A DNA stretch of 64,000 nucleotides from Parerythrobacter_A sp963838735 (lineage in GTDB: Bacteria > Pseudomonadota > Alphaproteobacteria > Sphingomonadales > Sphingomonadaceae). Numbering within the stretch: position 1 is the stretch's first letter; the number at the start of each line of letters is the position of its first letter. The stretch covers positions 1 to 64,000 of the forward strand of contig CAWISG010000006.1 of the NCBI GenBank assembly GCA_963838735.1, given 5' to 3'. The translations under genes and the position numbers were made by a program. Of this stretch, positions 25,590 through 34,952 are shown one piece after another. The notes under the pieces are model-generated. The model did not search any database. It saw only the letters and a program-made list of their open reading frames with translations, and had not been told where the DNA came from.

Positions 25590-27080
25590 TCAGGAGAACA
25601 GGTCCGTCTGATTGGAACCGGCGGGTATAGCGTCCGTGGCGGGGCTGGCGCGGCTACTGGGCTTTTGTCGCACGGGTGTGACCGTCGCCTCGCCATCGGC
25701 AAACGCCACCGACAGGCGCATGGCCCGCATGGCAACGTTGCGGCTGCGCACGACATTGCCCTTCGCATCGGTCACGAAAGCATAGCCGCGCTCCAGCGGC
25801 GCGCGCGGGTCCAGCGTGGCCAGTACCCGCTCAAGACCGGTCAGCTGCTGGCGGACGCGCCCAACCCTTTGCACCATCGTCGGGCCTATCGGGCGGCTTG
25901 CCGCAAGCTGCCCGGATGCTTCCCGCCAGCGTCGCTGCAGGAGGCTCGCCGTCAACCGTTGCGCCGTCAGCCGTTCGCGCCCGGACCGTACCCGGTCGCC
26001 CAAGGCGCGCCGTAACCGGTCGACCGCATCGTCCAGCCGCTGTGCCTGCGGCTGAAGCAGCGCATCCAGTTTGGGCATACGGCGCGCCTGCATCGATAAC
26101 CGTTCGCGTCCCAGCGCGATGGGCCTGTAAATCGCGCGACGTTTGCGCGCGGCAAGGTCCAGCAGGGTCGCGGCGAGTTCGGCGCGTACCGGCACGGCGA
26201 TCTCCGCCGCCGCAGTGGGAGTGGGCGCGCGACGGTCGGCAGCATGATCGGCCAATGTGGTGTCGGTTTCATGCCCGACCGCGCTGATCGTCGGAATACT
26301 GCATTCCGCGATGGCGCGTACGACGCTTTCCTCGTTGAAACCCCACAAGTCTTCCACCGAACCGCCGCCGCGCGCGACGATCAAAAGGTCCGGGCGAGCG
26401 GGATTGCCGGCGTCCATTTCATCGAAGCCACGCACCGCCGCCGCCACCTGATCGGCACTGCCCTGCCCCTGCACCAGCACCGGCCAGACCACGACATGGC
26501 TGGGAAACCGGTCGGCCAGCCGGTGTAGGATGTCGCGGATCACGGCACCCGTTGGCGATGTCACCACACCGATGGTGCGCGGCAGGAACGGCAGAGCGCG
26601 CTTGCGGTCGGCATCGAACAGCCCCTCAGCTGCAAACCGGGCGCGGTTCTTTTCCAGCAATGCGAGCAGCGCACCCTCGCCCGCGATTTCCAGCCGGTCG
26701 ATCACGATCTGGTATTTTGAACGTCCCGGATAGGTCGTCAGCTTGCCGCTGGCGACAACTTCCAGCCCGTCTTCCGGGGCAAAGGACAGCCGCCCCGCAT
26801 TGCCGCGCCACATCACTCCGTCGATCACCGCCTTGTCGTCTTTCAGCGCGCAATACATGTGCCCCGACGCGGCGCGTTTCACACCCGACAGCTCGCCGCG
26901 CAGGCGGACATGGCCGAACCGATCTTCCACCGTGCGCTTAAGCGCCTGCGATATCTCGCTAACGGTTAACGGCGCGGCGTTGTCGCCCGGCGTTTTGCGC
27001 GCTAGCAATCCGGCGTTATCTTCGGCGCTGCTGTCATCGGGGTCGTCATTGAAGTCGTCATTGGGAAAGGGATCGGGCAT
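25590..27080 (-). CDS. xseA: Exodeoxyribonuclease VII large subunit
   Basis: A 496-residue subunit of ExoVII, which degrades single-stranded DNA to oligonucleotides in repair together with XseB (not in the window). It has the N-terminal OB fold (RLRGELSGVKRAASGHMYCALKD), the catalytic region (IGVVTSPTGAVIRDIL, RGGGSVEDLWGFNEE, SAVGHETDTTLAD) and a long C-terminal helical segment. Its ATG at 27080 overlaps the purD ATG by two bases on the other strand, so each gene's promoter must lie within the other's coding region. Confidence 0.95.
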   Translation of the reverse strand: MPDPFPNDDFNDDPDDSSAEDNAGLLARKTPGDNAAPLTVSEISQALKRTVEDRFGHVRLRGELSGVKRAASGHMYCALKDDKAVIDGVMWRGNAGRLSFAPEDGLEVVASGKLTTYPGRSKYQIVIDRLEIAGEGALLALLEKNRARFAAEGLFDADRKRALPFLPRTIGVVTSPTGAVIRDILHRLADRFPSHVVVWPVLVQGQGSADQVAAAVRGFDEMDAGNPARPDLLIVARGGGSVEDLWGFNEESVVRAIAECSIPTISAVGHETDTTLADHAADRRAPTPTAAAEIAVPVRAELAATLLDLAARKRRAIYRPIALGRERLSMQARRMPKLDALLQPQAQRLDDAVDRLRRALGDRVRSGRERLTAQRLTASLLQRRWREASGQLAASRPIGPTMVQRVGRVRQQLTGLERVLATLDPRAPLERGYAFVTDAKGNVVRSRNVAMRAMRLSVAFADGEATVTPVRQKPSSRASPATDAIPAGSNQTDLFS

Positions 27081-28359
27081 GAACGTCCTGTTGCTTGGCA
27101 GCGGTGGCCGCGAACATGCGCTGGCTTGGAAGCTGGCGCAATCCCCGCAGCTCGGCGTACTCTACTGCGCCACCGGAAATCCCGGTATCGGCGAATGCGC
27201 GGAGCTTGTCGAACTGGATGCGAGCGATCACGACGCGGTGATAGCCTTTTGCCAGTCAAAAACAGTCGGGCTGGTCGTCATCGGACCGGAAGCACCGCTG
27301 GTCGGAGGGCTGTCGGACAGCCTGCGCACTGCCGGCATCCCGGTCTTCGGCCCGTCGCAAGCCGCCGCGCAGCTGGAAGGCAGCAAGGCGTTTACCAAGG
27401 CGCTGTGCGCGCGCGCGGGCATTCCGACGGCAGCGGGGGCAGACTGTGCATCACGCGAGGACGCCAACGCCGCACTGGACCGTTTTGCCCCGCCTTTCGT
27501 GCTCAAGGCAGACGGGTTGGCGGCTGGCAAGGGCGTGGTCATCTGCGCTGACCGCAAGGAAGCGGAAGAAGCCATCGACGCGATGTTTACCGGTGCTTTC
27601 GGCGAAGCCGGGCACCGCGTTGTCGTTGAGGAATTTCTCGATGGCGAGGAAGTCAGCGTCTTTGCGCTGACCGACGGCGAAACCGTCATTCCATTCGGTT
27701 CGGCGCAGGATCACAAGCGCGTTGGCGAAGGGGACACGGGTGCGAACACCGGCGGCATGGGCGCTTACAGCCCGGCACCGGTGCTTTCGACGGACATGCA
27801 CCGCCGCGTATTCGCGGACATCATCGAACCTACTGTGCGCACAATGGCCGCCGAGGGCACACCGTTTGCCGGCGTGCTTTATGCAGGCGTGATGCTGACG
27901 ACGACCGGGCCGAAGCTGATCGAATACAACGTGCGCTTCGGCGATCCCGAATGCCAGGTGCTGATGATGCGCCTGTCAAGCGACCTGCTGCCGGCCCTGG
28001 TGGCCTGCGCAAACGGCACGCTGGCCGAGTTGCCGCGCCCTGCCGCTACGCCCGACACCGCGCTCACGGTAGTGCTGGCGACACGTGGCTATCCCGAAAG
28101 TCCGGAAAAGGGCGGAGCACTGAAGCTTCCGGAGGATTGCGACGGCGGCATCGTGTTTCACGCCGGCACCGCCCGCGATGGGGAAGCGTTGGTCGCGGCG
28201 GGCGGGCGCGTTCTCAATGCGACGGCGATGGGCAGTACCGTCGCAGAAGCGAAAGACGCCGCTTACCGGATTGCCGACGCCATCGACTTTCCATCGGGCT
28301 TCTACCGCCGCGACATCGGCTGGCGCGAAGTGGCCCGCGAACAGGAGGCGGCACAATGA
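27079..28359 (+). CDS. purD: Phosphoribosylamine-glycine ligase (GAR synthetase)
   Basis: A 426-residue ATP-grasp enzyme, second step of purine synthesis. It begins MNVLLLGSGGREHALAWKL and has FVLKADGLAAGKGVV, VVVEEFLDGEEVS, DHKRVGEGDTGANTGGMGAY and YNVRFGDPECQ, as in the family. ATG 27079 has aaaggga 8-10 bases upstream; the open frame extends much further upstream but only as a shadow of xseA. The stop overlaps the next start by ATGA, coupling it to a PilZ protein. Confidence 0.96.
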   Translation: MNVLLLGSGGREHALAWKLAQSPQLGVLYCATGNPGIGECAELVELDASDHDAVIAFCQSKTVGLVVIGPEAPLVGGLSDSLRTAGIPVFGPSQAAAQLEGSKAFTKALCARAGIPTAAGADCASREDANAALDRFAPPFVLKADGLAAGKGVVICADRKEAEEAIDAMFTGAFGEAGHRVVVEEFLDGEEVSVFALTDGETVIPFGSAQDHKRVGEGDTGANTGGMGAYSPAPVLSTDMHRRVFADIIEPTVRTMAAEGTPFAGVLYAGVMLTTTGPKLIEYNVRFGDPECQVLMMRLSSDLLPALVACANGTLAELPRPAATPDTALTVVLATRGYPESPEKGGALKLPEDCDGGIVFHAGTARDGEALVAAGGRVLNATAMGSTVAEAKDAAYRIADAIDFPSGFYRRDIGWREVAREQEAAQ

Positions 28360-28649
28360 AAGAGCGTATAGACGACCGGCACCCGGTCGAAATCCTGGGC
28401 AGTTACCGCATCGGTCGCGGCACACAGCGCAATGTGACCATGCTCGATATCTCCGAAACCGGGGCAAAGTTCCACGATCACCGCACCATCCTGGCAAGCG
28501 ATTCGAAAATCACCCTGCGGGTCGATACGCTCGGCCCCTTCGATGCGGTGGTGCGCTGGGTCGATGGCGATGCTGTCGGCGTGCAGTTTTCGCAGCGGAT
28601 TTACGGCCCGGTATTCGAGCATATCCGTAGCACGCTGAGCAACCGCTAG
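28356..28649 (+). CDS. PilZ-domain protein
   Basis: A 97-residue single-domain protein. It has the c-di-GMP-binding signature in outline: an N-terminal Arg cluster (ERIDDRHP) and DISETGAKF (DxSxxG), then a short beta barrel. It begins inside the last codons of purD (ATGA overlap; ggagg 28344-28348 as ribosome-binding site). Its stop overlaps by four bases the stop of the convergent kinase gene. It may act as a c-di-GMP receptor; the process it serves is not indicated by neighbours. Confidence 0.85.
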   Translation: MKERIDDRHPVEILGSYRIGRGTQRNVTMLDISETGAKFHDHRTILASDSKITLRVDTLGPFDAVVRWVDGDAVGVQFSQRIYGPVFEHIRSTLSNR

Positions 28650-29656
28650 CTACCCAGCCGATCCGTCATCAGCGCGCGCATGTCGGCTTCGGGCCGCGGA
28701 CCGTAATGCGCGATGACCTCGGCCGCCGCGATCGCACCACGTTGGAGGCACTCGGCCAAAGGTGCGCGTCTGGCATAGCCGGACAGGAAGCCCGCAGCAA
28801 ACTGGTCGCCCGCTCCGGTGGTGTCGATCACCTTGTCGACCGGGTCGGCGCTTACTTCTGCACGCTCACCGTCGGCGATGGCGACGGCACCGTGCTCACC
28901 GCGCGTCGCAACAAGGACCGGCACCTTGCCGGCTAGGGCGGCAATACCAGCTTCGAAGTCGCCTTCACCGGTAAGGGTCGCAAGCTCGCTCTCGTTCACG
29001 AACAGGATATCGATCATCCCCGTGTCGACGAGGTCGCGAAAGTCGTCTCCGTGGCGCTCGATCACGAAGCTTTCGGATGCAGTGAAGGCAACTTTTCGAC
29101 CGGCGGCCCGCGCAACCTCGATGGCGCGGCGCATGGCACGGCGGGGTTCCTCGGGATCCCACAAATATCCCTCGAGATAGAGGATCGCGCCGCTGGCGAT
29201 CAGCTCTTCATCGAGCGCACTGGCGGGCAGGAACTGCCCTGCTCCAAGGAAGGTGTTCATCGTGCGCTCGCCATCGGGCGTGACGAAGATGAGCACGCGG
29301 CCCGTCGCGGGTTCGCCCTCGCGTGCGGGCGTATCGAAGTCGATGCCGGTTGCACGCATGTCGTGGCGAAACACCTCGCCGAGCTGATCGTCCGAAACCT
29401 GCCCGATAAACGCGCATTGCAGGCCGAGCGTGGCAAGCCCCGCTAGCGTATTCGCTGCTGAGCCGCCAGAAAGCTCGCGCGCGGCAGGCATGGCGGCGTA
29501 GAGCGCGTCGGCCTTCGCTTCGTCGATCAGCGTCATTCCGCCGCGATTGAGCTGGAGCTCTTCGATCAGCTTTTCGGGACAAGAGGCAATAACATCGACA
29601 ACCGCATTGCCAATGGCGATGACATCGTATTTCGGGCTGTTCGTGGTGTCGGGCAT
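28646..29656 (-). CDS. PfkB-family carbohydrate/adenosine kinase
   Basis: A 336-residue ribokinase-fold kinase. It has the N-terminal GNAVVDVIA, the Gly-rich GGSAANTLAGLA and the catalytic DTTGAGDQFAAGF near the C-terminus. Sequence style fits the adenosine kinase subgroup of alphaproteobacteria, but sugar kinases of the same fold cannot be excluded. ATG 29656 (MPDTTNSPKYDVIAIG) is taken; the longer frame to 29764 adds a leader unlike the family. It reads towards purD-pilZ and ends in a 4-base overlap with pilZ. Confidence 0.88.
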   Translation of the reverse strand: MPDTTNSPKYDVIAIGNAVVDVIASCPEKLIEELQLNRGGMTLIDEAKADALYAAMPAARELSGGSAANTLAGLATLGLQCAFIGQVSDDQLGEVFRHDMRATGIDFDTPAREGEPATGRVLIFVTPDGERTMNTFLGAGQFLPASALDEELIASGAILYLEGYLWDPEEPRRAMRRAIEVARAAGRKVAFTASESFVIERHGDDFRDLVDTGMIDILFVNESELATLTGEGDFEAGIAALAGKVPVLVATRGEHGAVAIADGERAEVSADPVDKVIDTTGAGDQFAAGFLSGYARRAPLAECLQRGAIAAAEVIAHYGPRPEADMRALMTDRLGS

Positions 29657-29790
29657 GCAAGAGTCCTGAATTGTAAGGCGCTGTAGCGCTGAAAAAGGGA
29701 TCGCATCGCGCCTAGCGGGCGGGCGGACGCGCGCCAACCGTTTTGCGTTTGACACCGGGTGCAAGCGGGGAACAACGCTGCGGCCAGCCG

Positions 29791-30510
29791 ATGTCGATCC
29801 TATCCCTGCCTTCCGCCTTCGGGCTCGCCGCCGGACAGCTTGCCGACCGCGCCATTCTTGCGGTGCTGGTAAAAAGCGTGGCGATTACGCTCCTGATTCT
29901 GATCGCTATCGGATTTGCCGTTGGCGCGCTTGCGCAGGATTTTGCGGGGTATCTCGAACTGGCCGTCGGGCCGGAATTCGGAACGCTGGTATCGATTGTC
30001 GCCGCCTTGCTTGGCGGCTGGCTGCTGTTTCGCATTGTCGCGCTGGCCGTGCTGCCCTTCTTCGGCGATGACATCGTGGCAGCGGTGGAGAGGCGGCATT
30101 ATCCGGCGGCGCGCAACTCGGCCCGCACCCGAAACTGGCGCGAGGAGACGGGCGAAAGCCTGCGCGCAACCGGTCTTACACTCGCAGTAAATGGCGCGGC
30201 GCTGCTCCTTTCCATCCCGCTGCTGCTCACCGCCATCGGCCCCGCCCTGCTTTTCTTTGTAGCGAACGCCTGGCTGCTGGGCCGCGAACTGGTGGCATTG
30301 ACCGCGAACCGCCACACCGCCGATGTACAGGTCGGTCCTGCCACCCGCTTAGCATTGGGTGCAATTACCGCAGGACTAGCAATCGTTCCTTTCGTGAACC
30401 TCCTTGCCCCTGTATTGGGCGCAGCGGCGGCGTGTCATCTCGTCCATCGCAAAGCGGCCAAAACGGTGACCTCTCCCTCCGCCCCGGCGTCATCCTCAAA
30501 CACAGTATAG
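29791..30510 (+). CDS. EI24-domain membrane protein (CysZ-like)
   Basis: A 239-residue integral membrane protein with hydrophobic segments at about 28-52, 65-95, 140-165, 168-185 and 205-230 (counting from MSILSLPSAFGLA). The pattern matches the EI24/CysZ family, in which CysZ moves sulfate. A role as a sulfate channel is possible but unproven. ATG 29791 is favoured over 29743. A lipoprotein gene starts four bases after the stop, so both are likely co-transcribed. Confidence 0.8.
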   Translation: MSILSLPSAFGLAAGQLADRAILAVLVKSVAITLLILIAIGFAVGALAQDFAGYLELAVGPEFGTLVSIVAALLGGWLLFRIVALAVLPFFGDDIVAAVERRHYPAARNSARTRNWREETGESLRATGLTLAVNGAALLLSIPLLLTAIGPALLFFVANAWLLGRELVALTANRHTADVQVGPATRLALGAITAGLAIVPFVNLLAPVLGAAAACHLVHRKAAKTVTSPSAPASSSNTV

Positions 30511-30514
30511 GCCA

Positions 30515-30991
30515 ATGTTCAAAGACATGCTGTTCCGCACATCGCTCCTGCTGCTTATCGCCCCGGCACTGGCTGCCTGCGTCACGACGCCACGCGCCAC
30601 GCCACAAACCAGCGTGCCGAGCGCCTCAACGACGGTTCGCGCCGCACCGCGCACCCCGCCTTTGGCAGTGCCCCGTACACGTCCCAATCCCACTGTCGGG
30701 ATGGCAACAGGCTTTCGCGCGCCGCAAGTAATGACACTTGCCGGCATTACCGGGCTGATCGGTGCGAACGCAGATCGGCTGACGCAGCAATTCGGACCGC
30801 CCCGGCTCGACGTTATCGAAGGCGATGCGCGCAAGCTGCAATTTGCCGGCGCAGCCTGCGTGCTTGATATCTATCTCTACCCGCTCACGCCGGGGGCGAC
30901 TCCGACAGCCACCTATGTCGATGCACGGCGCGGATCGGACGGTCTGGACGTGGATCGCATCGCCTGCATCAAGGCGTTGCTCGACAAATAG
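30515..30991 (+). CDS. Hypothetical lipoprotein, 158 residues
   Basis: A signal peptide with lipobox ALAAC (Cys at about residue 22) is followed by a Pro/Thr/Ala-rich linker (about 25-65) and a small domain (LAGITGLIGANADRLTQQFGPPRLD, then AACVLDIYLYP). The segment resembles outer-membrane lipoproteins of the SmpA/OmlA sort in its start, but I cannot assign a family. It converges with the suf operon, with 8 bases between the stops. Confidence 0.7.
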   Translation: MFKDMLFRTSLLLLIAPALAACVTTPRATPQTSVPSASTTVRAAPRTPPLAVPRTRPNPTVGMATGFRAPQVMTLAGITGLIGANADRLTQQFGPPRLDVIEGDARKLQFAGAACVLDIYLYPLTPGATPTATYVDARRGSDGLDVDRIACIKALLDK

Positions 30992-30999
30992 CGAGCTGC

Positions 31000-31359
31000 C
31001 TAGACCATGAAGCTTTCGCCGCAGCCGCAGGCACCCTTGGCGTTCGGGTTGACGAAGGTGAAGCCGGCGGTGAAATCGTCCTCCACCCAGTCCATCGTGC
31101 TGCCGACGAGATACAGCACGCTGGCCCCGTCGATATACAGCACCCCGCTTGGCGTTGCGATCTTCTCGTCGAAGGCGATTTCCTCGCTGACATAATCGAC
31201 CGAATACGCAAGACCGGAACAACCCCGGCGCGGCGTGGACAGCTTGACACCGATAGCATCGTCGGGCGCCTTGGCCATCAGCGCACCGATACGCGCAATG
31301 GCCCTATCGGTCAGCGTGACAGCAGCAGGCAGGCTGCGCGTTTTGGTATCCGTCGCCAT
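31000..31359 (-). CDS. sufA: HesB/IscA-family Fe-S carrier (SufA type)
   Basis: A 119-residue A-type Fe-S carrier. The three conserved cysteines are C47 (RRGCSGL), C111 and C113 (ACGCGESF). It would take clusters from the SufBCD scaffold and pass them to target proteins. It is the last gene of the suf operon; its ATG shares one base with the stop of the DUF59 gene upstream (TGATG). A second A-type protein, ErpA-like, is at 61.1 kb. Confidence 0.9.
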   Translation of the reverse strand: MATDTKTRSLPAAVTLTDRAIARIGALMAKAPDDAIGVKLSTPRRGCSGLAYSVDYVSEEIAFDEKIATPSGVLYIDGASVLYLVGSTMDWVEDDFTAGFTFVNPNAKGACGCGESFMV

Positions 31360-31847
31360 CACAGCATCCCCAGTTCGAGCCGTGCCTCGTCGGTCATGTT
31401 TTCCGGTGACCACGGCGGATCGAATGTCAGGTTGACTTCCGCATCGCGAACGCCCGGTACACTGGCGGCGCGCAGTTCGACTTCGCCTGGCATGGTTTCT
31501 GCAACCGGGCAGTTGGGCGTAGTCAGCGTCATGGTGACGATCACGCCCGCCTCGTCATCTACCTCGACCCCATAAATCAGGCCGAGATCGTAGATGTTCA
31601 CCGGAATTTCCGGGTCGTAGATTTCTTTCAGCGCATCGACCACCGCCGTTTGCAAAGCCCCGCCGGAACCGGTGACGGCATCCGCTTCGGGCTGTTTCTT
31701 GAGAAACCCGTCGAGATAATCGCGCTTGCGCTCAAGCTTCTGGGGCGCGGTTTCGACAGCATCGGCCACGCGCGCGCGGGGCGGCTTGGACGCAGCGGCA
31801 TCATCGGCGCTCAGCGTCACAAAATCGGGAGTGTCGGTCTCGGTCAT
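31359..31847 (-). CDS. DUF59 (SufT/MIP18-type) Fe-S assembly protein
   Basis: A 162-residue protein with an N-terminal disordered stretch of about 60 residues and a DUF59/MIP18 domain (LKEIYDPEIPVNIYDLGLIYGV, then TTPNCPVAETMPGEV with a conserved Cys). Such SufT-type proteins help mature Fe-S proteins. It begins four bases after the sufS stop and overlaps the sufA start, firmly inside the operon. Confidence 0.9.
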   Translation of the reverse strand: MTETDTPDFVTLSADDAAASKPPRARVADAVETAPQKLERKRDYLDGFLKKQPEADAVTGSGGALQTAVVDALKEIYDPEIPVNIYDLGLIYGVEVDDEAGVIVTMTLTTPNCPVAETMPGEVELRAASVPGVRDAEVNLTFDPPWSPENMTDEARLELGML

Positions 31848-31851
31848 GTCC

Positions 31852-33105
31852 TCAATCCTGTCCGAAAATTGCCTGCACCCGCGCCATGCCGCGCATCAGG
31901 GCATCGATATCGCTTTCATCGCTATACACGCCAAAACTGGCGCGTGCCGTGGCCGGCACACCAAGCGTTTCCATCAGCGGTTGCGCACAATGGTGACCCG
32001 CCCGGATCGCAACGTTCTCTTCGTCCAATATGGTGCCGATATCGTGCGGGTGAACCCCCTCCATCGTGAAAGAGACAATTCCGGCACTGCGTTCCGGCCC
32101 GAACAGCGTAATCGAACCGATGGTCGAAAGCTCGGCGCGTGCCTTGGCGACCAGCGCGTTTTCATGCGCGAACAGGCCCGCCATACCTTCCTCGCCGGCG
32201 ATCTGCGTGCAGTAATCGATGGCTGCGTGCAGCGCGATGGCTTCGGTAATCATCGGCGTGCCCGCTTCGAACCGCTGCGGCGGGGGTGCGTACGTTGTCC
32301 TGTCGAACGACACCCGGTCGATCATCGCGCCACCGCCCTGCCACGGCGGCATCTCCTCCAGAATATCGCCACGTGCCCACAACACGCCGATGCCGGTCGG
32401 GCCATAGAGCTTGTGCCCGGAGAATACGAAGAAATCGCAGTCCAGCTCCGCCATATCCAGCCGCATGCGAGGTGCGCTCTGACAGCCGTCGAGCAACAGC
32501 TTAGCGCCGACCGCATGCGCCGCTTTCGCTGCGCGTTTCGCCGAAAGGACCGAGCCGAGCACATTGGACACATGTGCTAGTGCAACCAGAGCATGCTGTT
32601 CGGTCAGGTTCTCTTCAAGCCAGTCGAGATCGATCTCGCCATCCGGCGTGATCGGGCAGACATCGATATGTGCGCCGGTGCGTGCAGCCAACATCTGCCA
32701 TGGCACGATGTTGGAATGGTGTTCGAGCTGGCTCAGCATGATGCGGTCGCTATGTTTCACGTGAAACCCGCCCCAGCTTGCCGCGACCAGATTGATGCCT
32801 TCTGTCGCGCCACGCACGAATACGATCTCCTCCGCCTGAGCGCCGATGAACTCGGCGGTACGGCTGCGGGCGGCTTCGTAGGCCACGGTCATGTCGGCGG
32901 AACGGGCATAGACGCCGCGATGTACAGTGGCATAATCCGGTCCCATTGCGCGCGCCATCGTATCGATGACGGCATGCGGTTTCTGGGCCGTTGCGGCAGT
33001 ATCGAGATAGTGCCAACGCTCGCCATCCGCCGTCAGCAGGCCGGGGAATTCCGTGTGCCGCGCCGAATGATCGCCCGGCACCAAAAGTCTGCGCATCTCG
33101 TTCAC
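31852..33105 (-). CDS. sufS: SufS-type cysteine desulfurase
   Basis: A 417-residue PLP enzyme that strips sulfur from cysteine as a persulfide for cluster assembly. The PLP Lys is in FSGHKLYGPTG and the active-site Cys is C373 in AGHHCAQP, as in the SufS (group II) class. The GTG at 33105 overlaps the sufD stop (GTGA); ATG 33096 is the alternative start. No SufE or SufU is seen in the operon, so the sulfur acceptor must be encoded elsewhere. Confidence 0.95.
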   Translation of the reverse strand: MNEMRRLLVPGDHSARHTEFPGLLTADGERWHYLDTAATAQKPHAVIDTMARAMGPDYATVHRGVYARSADMTVAYEAARSRTAEFIGAQAEEIVFVRGATEGINLVAASWGGFHVKHSDRIMLSQLEHHSNIVPWQMLAARTGAHIDVCPITPDGEIDLDWLEENLTEQHALVALAHVSNVLGSVLSAKRAAKAAHAVGAKLLLDGCQSAPRMRLDMAELDCDFFVFSGHKLYGPTGIGVLWARGDILEEMPPWQGGGAMIDRVSFDRTTYAPPPQRFEAGTPMITEAIALHAAIDYCTQIAGEEGMAGLFAHENALVAKARAELSTIGSITLFGPERSAGIVSFTMEGVHPHDIGTILDEENVAIRAGHHCAQPLMETLGVPATARASFGVYSDESDIDALMRGMARVQAIFGQD

Positions 33106-33860
33106 GTCCGGGTCTCCAGTGTCGACAGCGCAGCATTCATCAAGCGCGCGCGCTCCTCTTCATCGTCGAGCGCCACGAACGCATCGCCAATGAAGGCTTG
33201 CACCAGCAGCCGCTGCGACAATTCGGGCGGAATACCGCGGCTCGCCATGTAATAACGCGCCGCTTCGTCCAGCCGCCCGACCGTCGCACCATGAGCGCAT
33301 TTCACATCGTCGGCATAGATTTCGAGCTGCGGCACGGTGTTGGCGCTGGCGCCCTTTTCCAGCAGCAAGCCCTTGAAACTTTGCGCCGCGTCGGTTTTCT
33401 GCGCATCGCGCGCCACATCGATCCGGCCCAGGAAATTGCCGGTGCCGCGACCCCAATGGACGCTGCGCACCGTCTGCTTGCTGGTGGCTTCGGGTCGTTC
33501 GTGCGCCATGCGGGTGACGAATTCGCGCGTGGTATCGCCCCCGCCCAGCGTGACACCGCCGAATTCGAAATGGCTACCACGTGCCGCCGTCACCACCACT
33601 TCTACGCGGCCCAGCGTGCCGCCCGCATTGACAGCAAACATCTCGCACCGCGCACGCTCACCCAGCTTCACGCGGAAACGGCGCAGCTCGAAATCGGCAT
33701 CGCCATGCAGGACGAGGCACTGGCGATGCGTTTTACCTTCCGACACATTTATATCTTCCCACGCTTCGAACCGGCCCGGTTCCGAACCGGCAATCGCGTC
33801 CATGTCGGAATAGCGCCAGGCCTCGTCGCGGCGGGTGGGGAGCAGCACCGATTCAGTCAT
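33102..33860 (-). CDS. sufD: SufD Fe-S scaffold subunit
   Basis: A 252-residue SufB/SufD-family protein, much shorter than the roughly 420 residues of E. coli SufD: it keeps the C-terminal beta-helix core and lacks most of the N-terminal region. Marks include the stretch GAVGRLDEAARYYMASRGIP (written here as VGRLDEAARYYMASRG). With SufB and SufC it forms the SufBCD scaffold. ATG 33860 (MTESVLLPTRRDEAW) is chosen and overlaps the preceding gene by eight bases. Confidence 0.88.
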   Translation of the reverse strand: MTESVLLPTRRDEAWRYSDMDAIAGSEPGRFEAWEDINVSEGKTHRQCLVLHGDADFELRRFRVKLGERARCEMFAVNAGGTLGRVEVVVTAARGSHFEFGGVTLGGGDTTREFVTRMAHERPEATSKQTVRSVHWGRGTGNFLGRIDVARDAQKTDAAQSFKGLLLEKGASANTVPQLEIYADDVKCAHGATVGRLDEAARYYMASRGIPPELSQRLLVQAFIGDAFVALDDEEERARLMNAALSTLETRT

Positions 33861-34203
33861 GGTCGCGCGCCCGCTTGCCGACGACCAGCGCCAGCGCATA
33901 GTCGATGGAATAGGCCCGGAAACGATCCTCGAAACCCGCTGCGTCGGCCGGGTCCAGCCCGCTATCGCGCGCGGCATCCGCCTTCTGCGTCCGCAACATC
34001 CGCGCTGCATCGACGAACAGCGGGCGGCATCGGTGAACAACCGCCCGTGCCACAAGATCGGCGCGCTCGCGCGACTGTTCGAGATCGAATACCCTATCGA
34101 CAAGGCACTGGTAATAGCGATCCAGCACGGGCTTTTCCGGCGCGGTTTCCGGTGTTTGCGAAAGTGTGGCCTGCGCGACTATCAGGACGGCGAGAGCAAT
34201 CAC
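33853..34203 (-). CDS. Unknown exported protein inside the suf operon
   Basis: A 116-residue protein with a short hydrophobic N-terminus (MIALAVLIVAQATLSQ) that is likely a signal peptide. The rest is helical with two cysteines (YYQCLVDRVF and VVHRCRPLF) that could form a disulfide. No family is recognised. It starts with GTG overlapping the sufC stop (GTGA) and its end overlaps sufD by eight bases, so it is translated with Fe-S scaffold genes although its product should leave the cytoplasm. Confidence 0.75.
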   Translation of the reverse strand: MIALAVLIVAQATLSQTPETAPEKPVLDRYYQCLVDRVFDLEQSRERADLVARAVVHRCRPLFVDAARMLRTQKADAARDSGLDPADAAGFEDRFRAYSIDYALALVVGKRARDHD

Positions 34204-34952
34204 GCTGCCTCCGCCATCAGTACATCATAGCCTTCCGCCTCGAGCCGCTGTGCCAGTTCCGGCCCTCCGGTCCGCACGATGCGTCCATCAGCTAGAATGC
34301 TGACCTTGTCAGGCTTCACCGTGTCAAGCAGGCGCTGGTAATGCGTGATGAGCAGCACGGCCTTTGCCGGGTCACGCATAATGGCGTTGATACCGTTGCC
34401 GACCACGCGCAGCGCATCGATATCCAGCCCGCTATCGGTTTCGTCCAGCACCGCGAATTGCGGATCGAGGATGCCCATCTGCACCATCTCGGCGCGCTTC
34501 TTCTCGCCACCGGAAAAGCCGACATTCACGTTACGCTTCAGCATCTCCATGTCGAGGCCGAGCAGCGCCGCCTTTTCCTTGGCAAGCTTCAGGAACGCGC
34601 CACCGGACAACGGCTCCTCGCCGCGCGCCTTGCGCTGCGCATTCAGCGCCTCGCGCAGAAATTGCACATTGGAAACGCCAGGTATCTCGACCGGATACTG
34701 GAAACCCAGAAACAGTCCGGCAGAGGCGCGCTCGTGCGGTTCGAGGTCGAGCAGGTCGGTGCCGTTGAACGTGACCGACCCTTGCGTCGCCTCGTAACCG
34801 GGCCGCCCACCCAGCACATAGGACAACGTGGATTTGCCTGCGCCGTTCGGTCCCATCACCGCATGGATTTCGCCCGCCGGAATTTCCAGCGTCAGCCCCT
34901 TGAGGATGGCTTTGCCGCCGATTTCGGCATGGAGGTTGTCGATTTTCAGCAT
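34200..34952 (-). CDS. sufC: SufC ATPase of the Fe-S scaffold
   Basis: A 250-residue ABC-type ATPase. It has Walker A GPNGAGKST (34-42), the signature GFSGGEKKR and the Walker B segment FAVLDETDSGLD. SufC drives conformational change of SufBD during cluster assembly. The ATG at 34952 shares a base with the stop of the DUF559 gene (TGATG). Length is typical. Confidence 0.97.
   Translation of the reverse strand: MLKIDNLHAEIGGKAILKGLTLEIPAGEIHAVMGPNGAGKSTLSYVLGGRPGYEATQGSVTFNGTDLLDLEPHERASAGLFLGFQYPVEIPGVSNVQFLREALNAQRKARGEEPLSGGAFLKLAKEKAALLGLDMEMLKRNVNVGFSGGEKKRAEMVQMGILDPQFAVLDETDSGLDIDALRVVGNGINAIMRDPAKAVLLITHYQRLLDTVKPDKVSILADGRIVRTGGPELAQRLEAEGYDVLMAEAA

Noticed and set aside
26743..27078. 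Upstream extension of the purD frame
   Set aside because: It lies over xseA coding sequence; purD homology begins exactly at 27079 behind a good ribosome-binding site.
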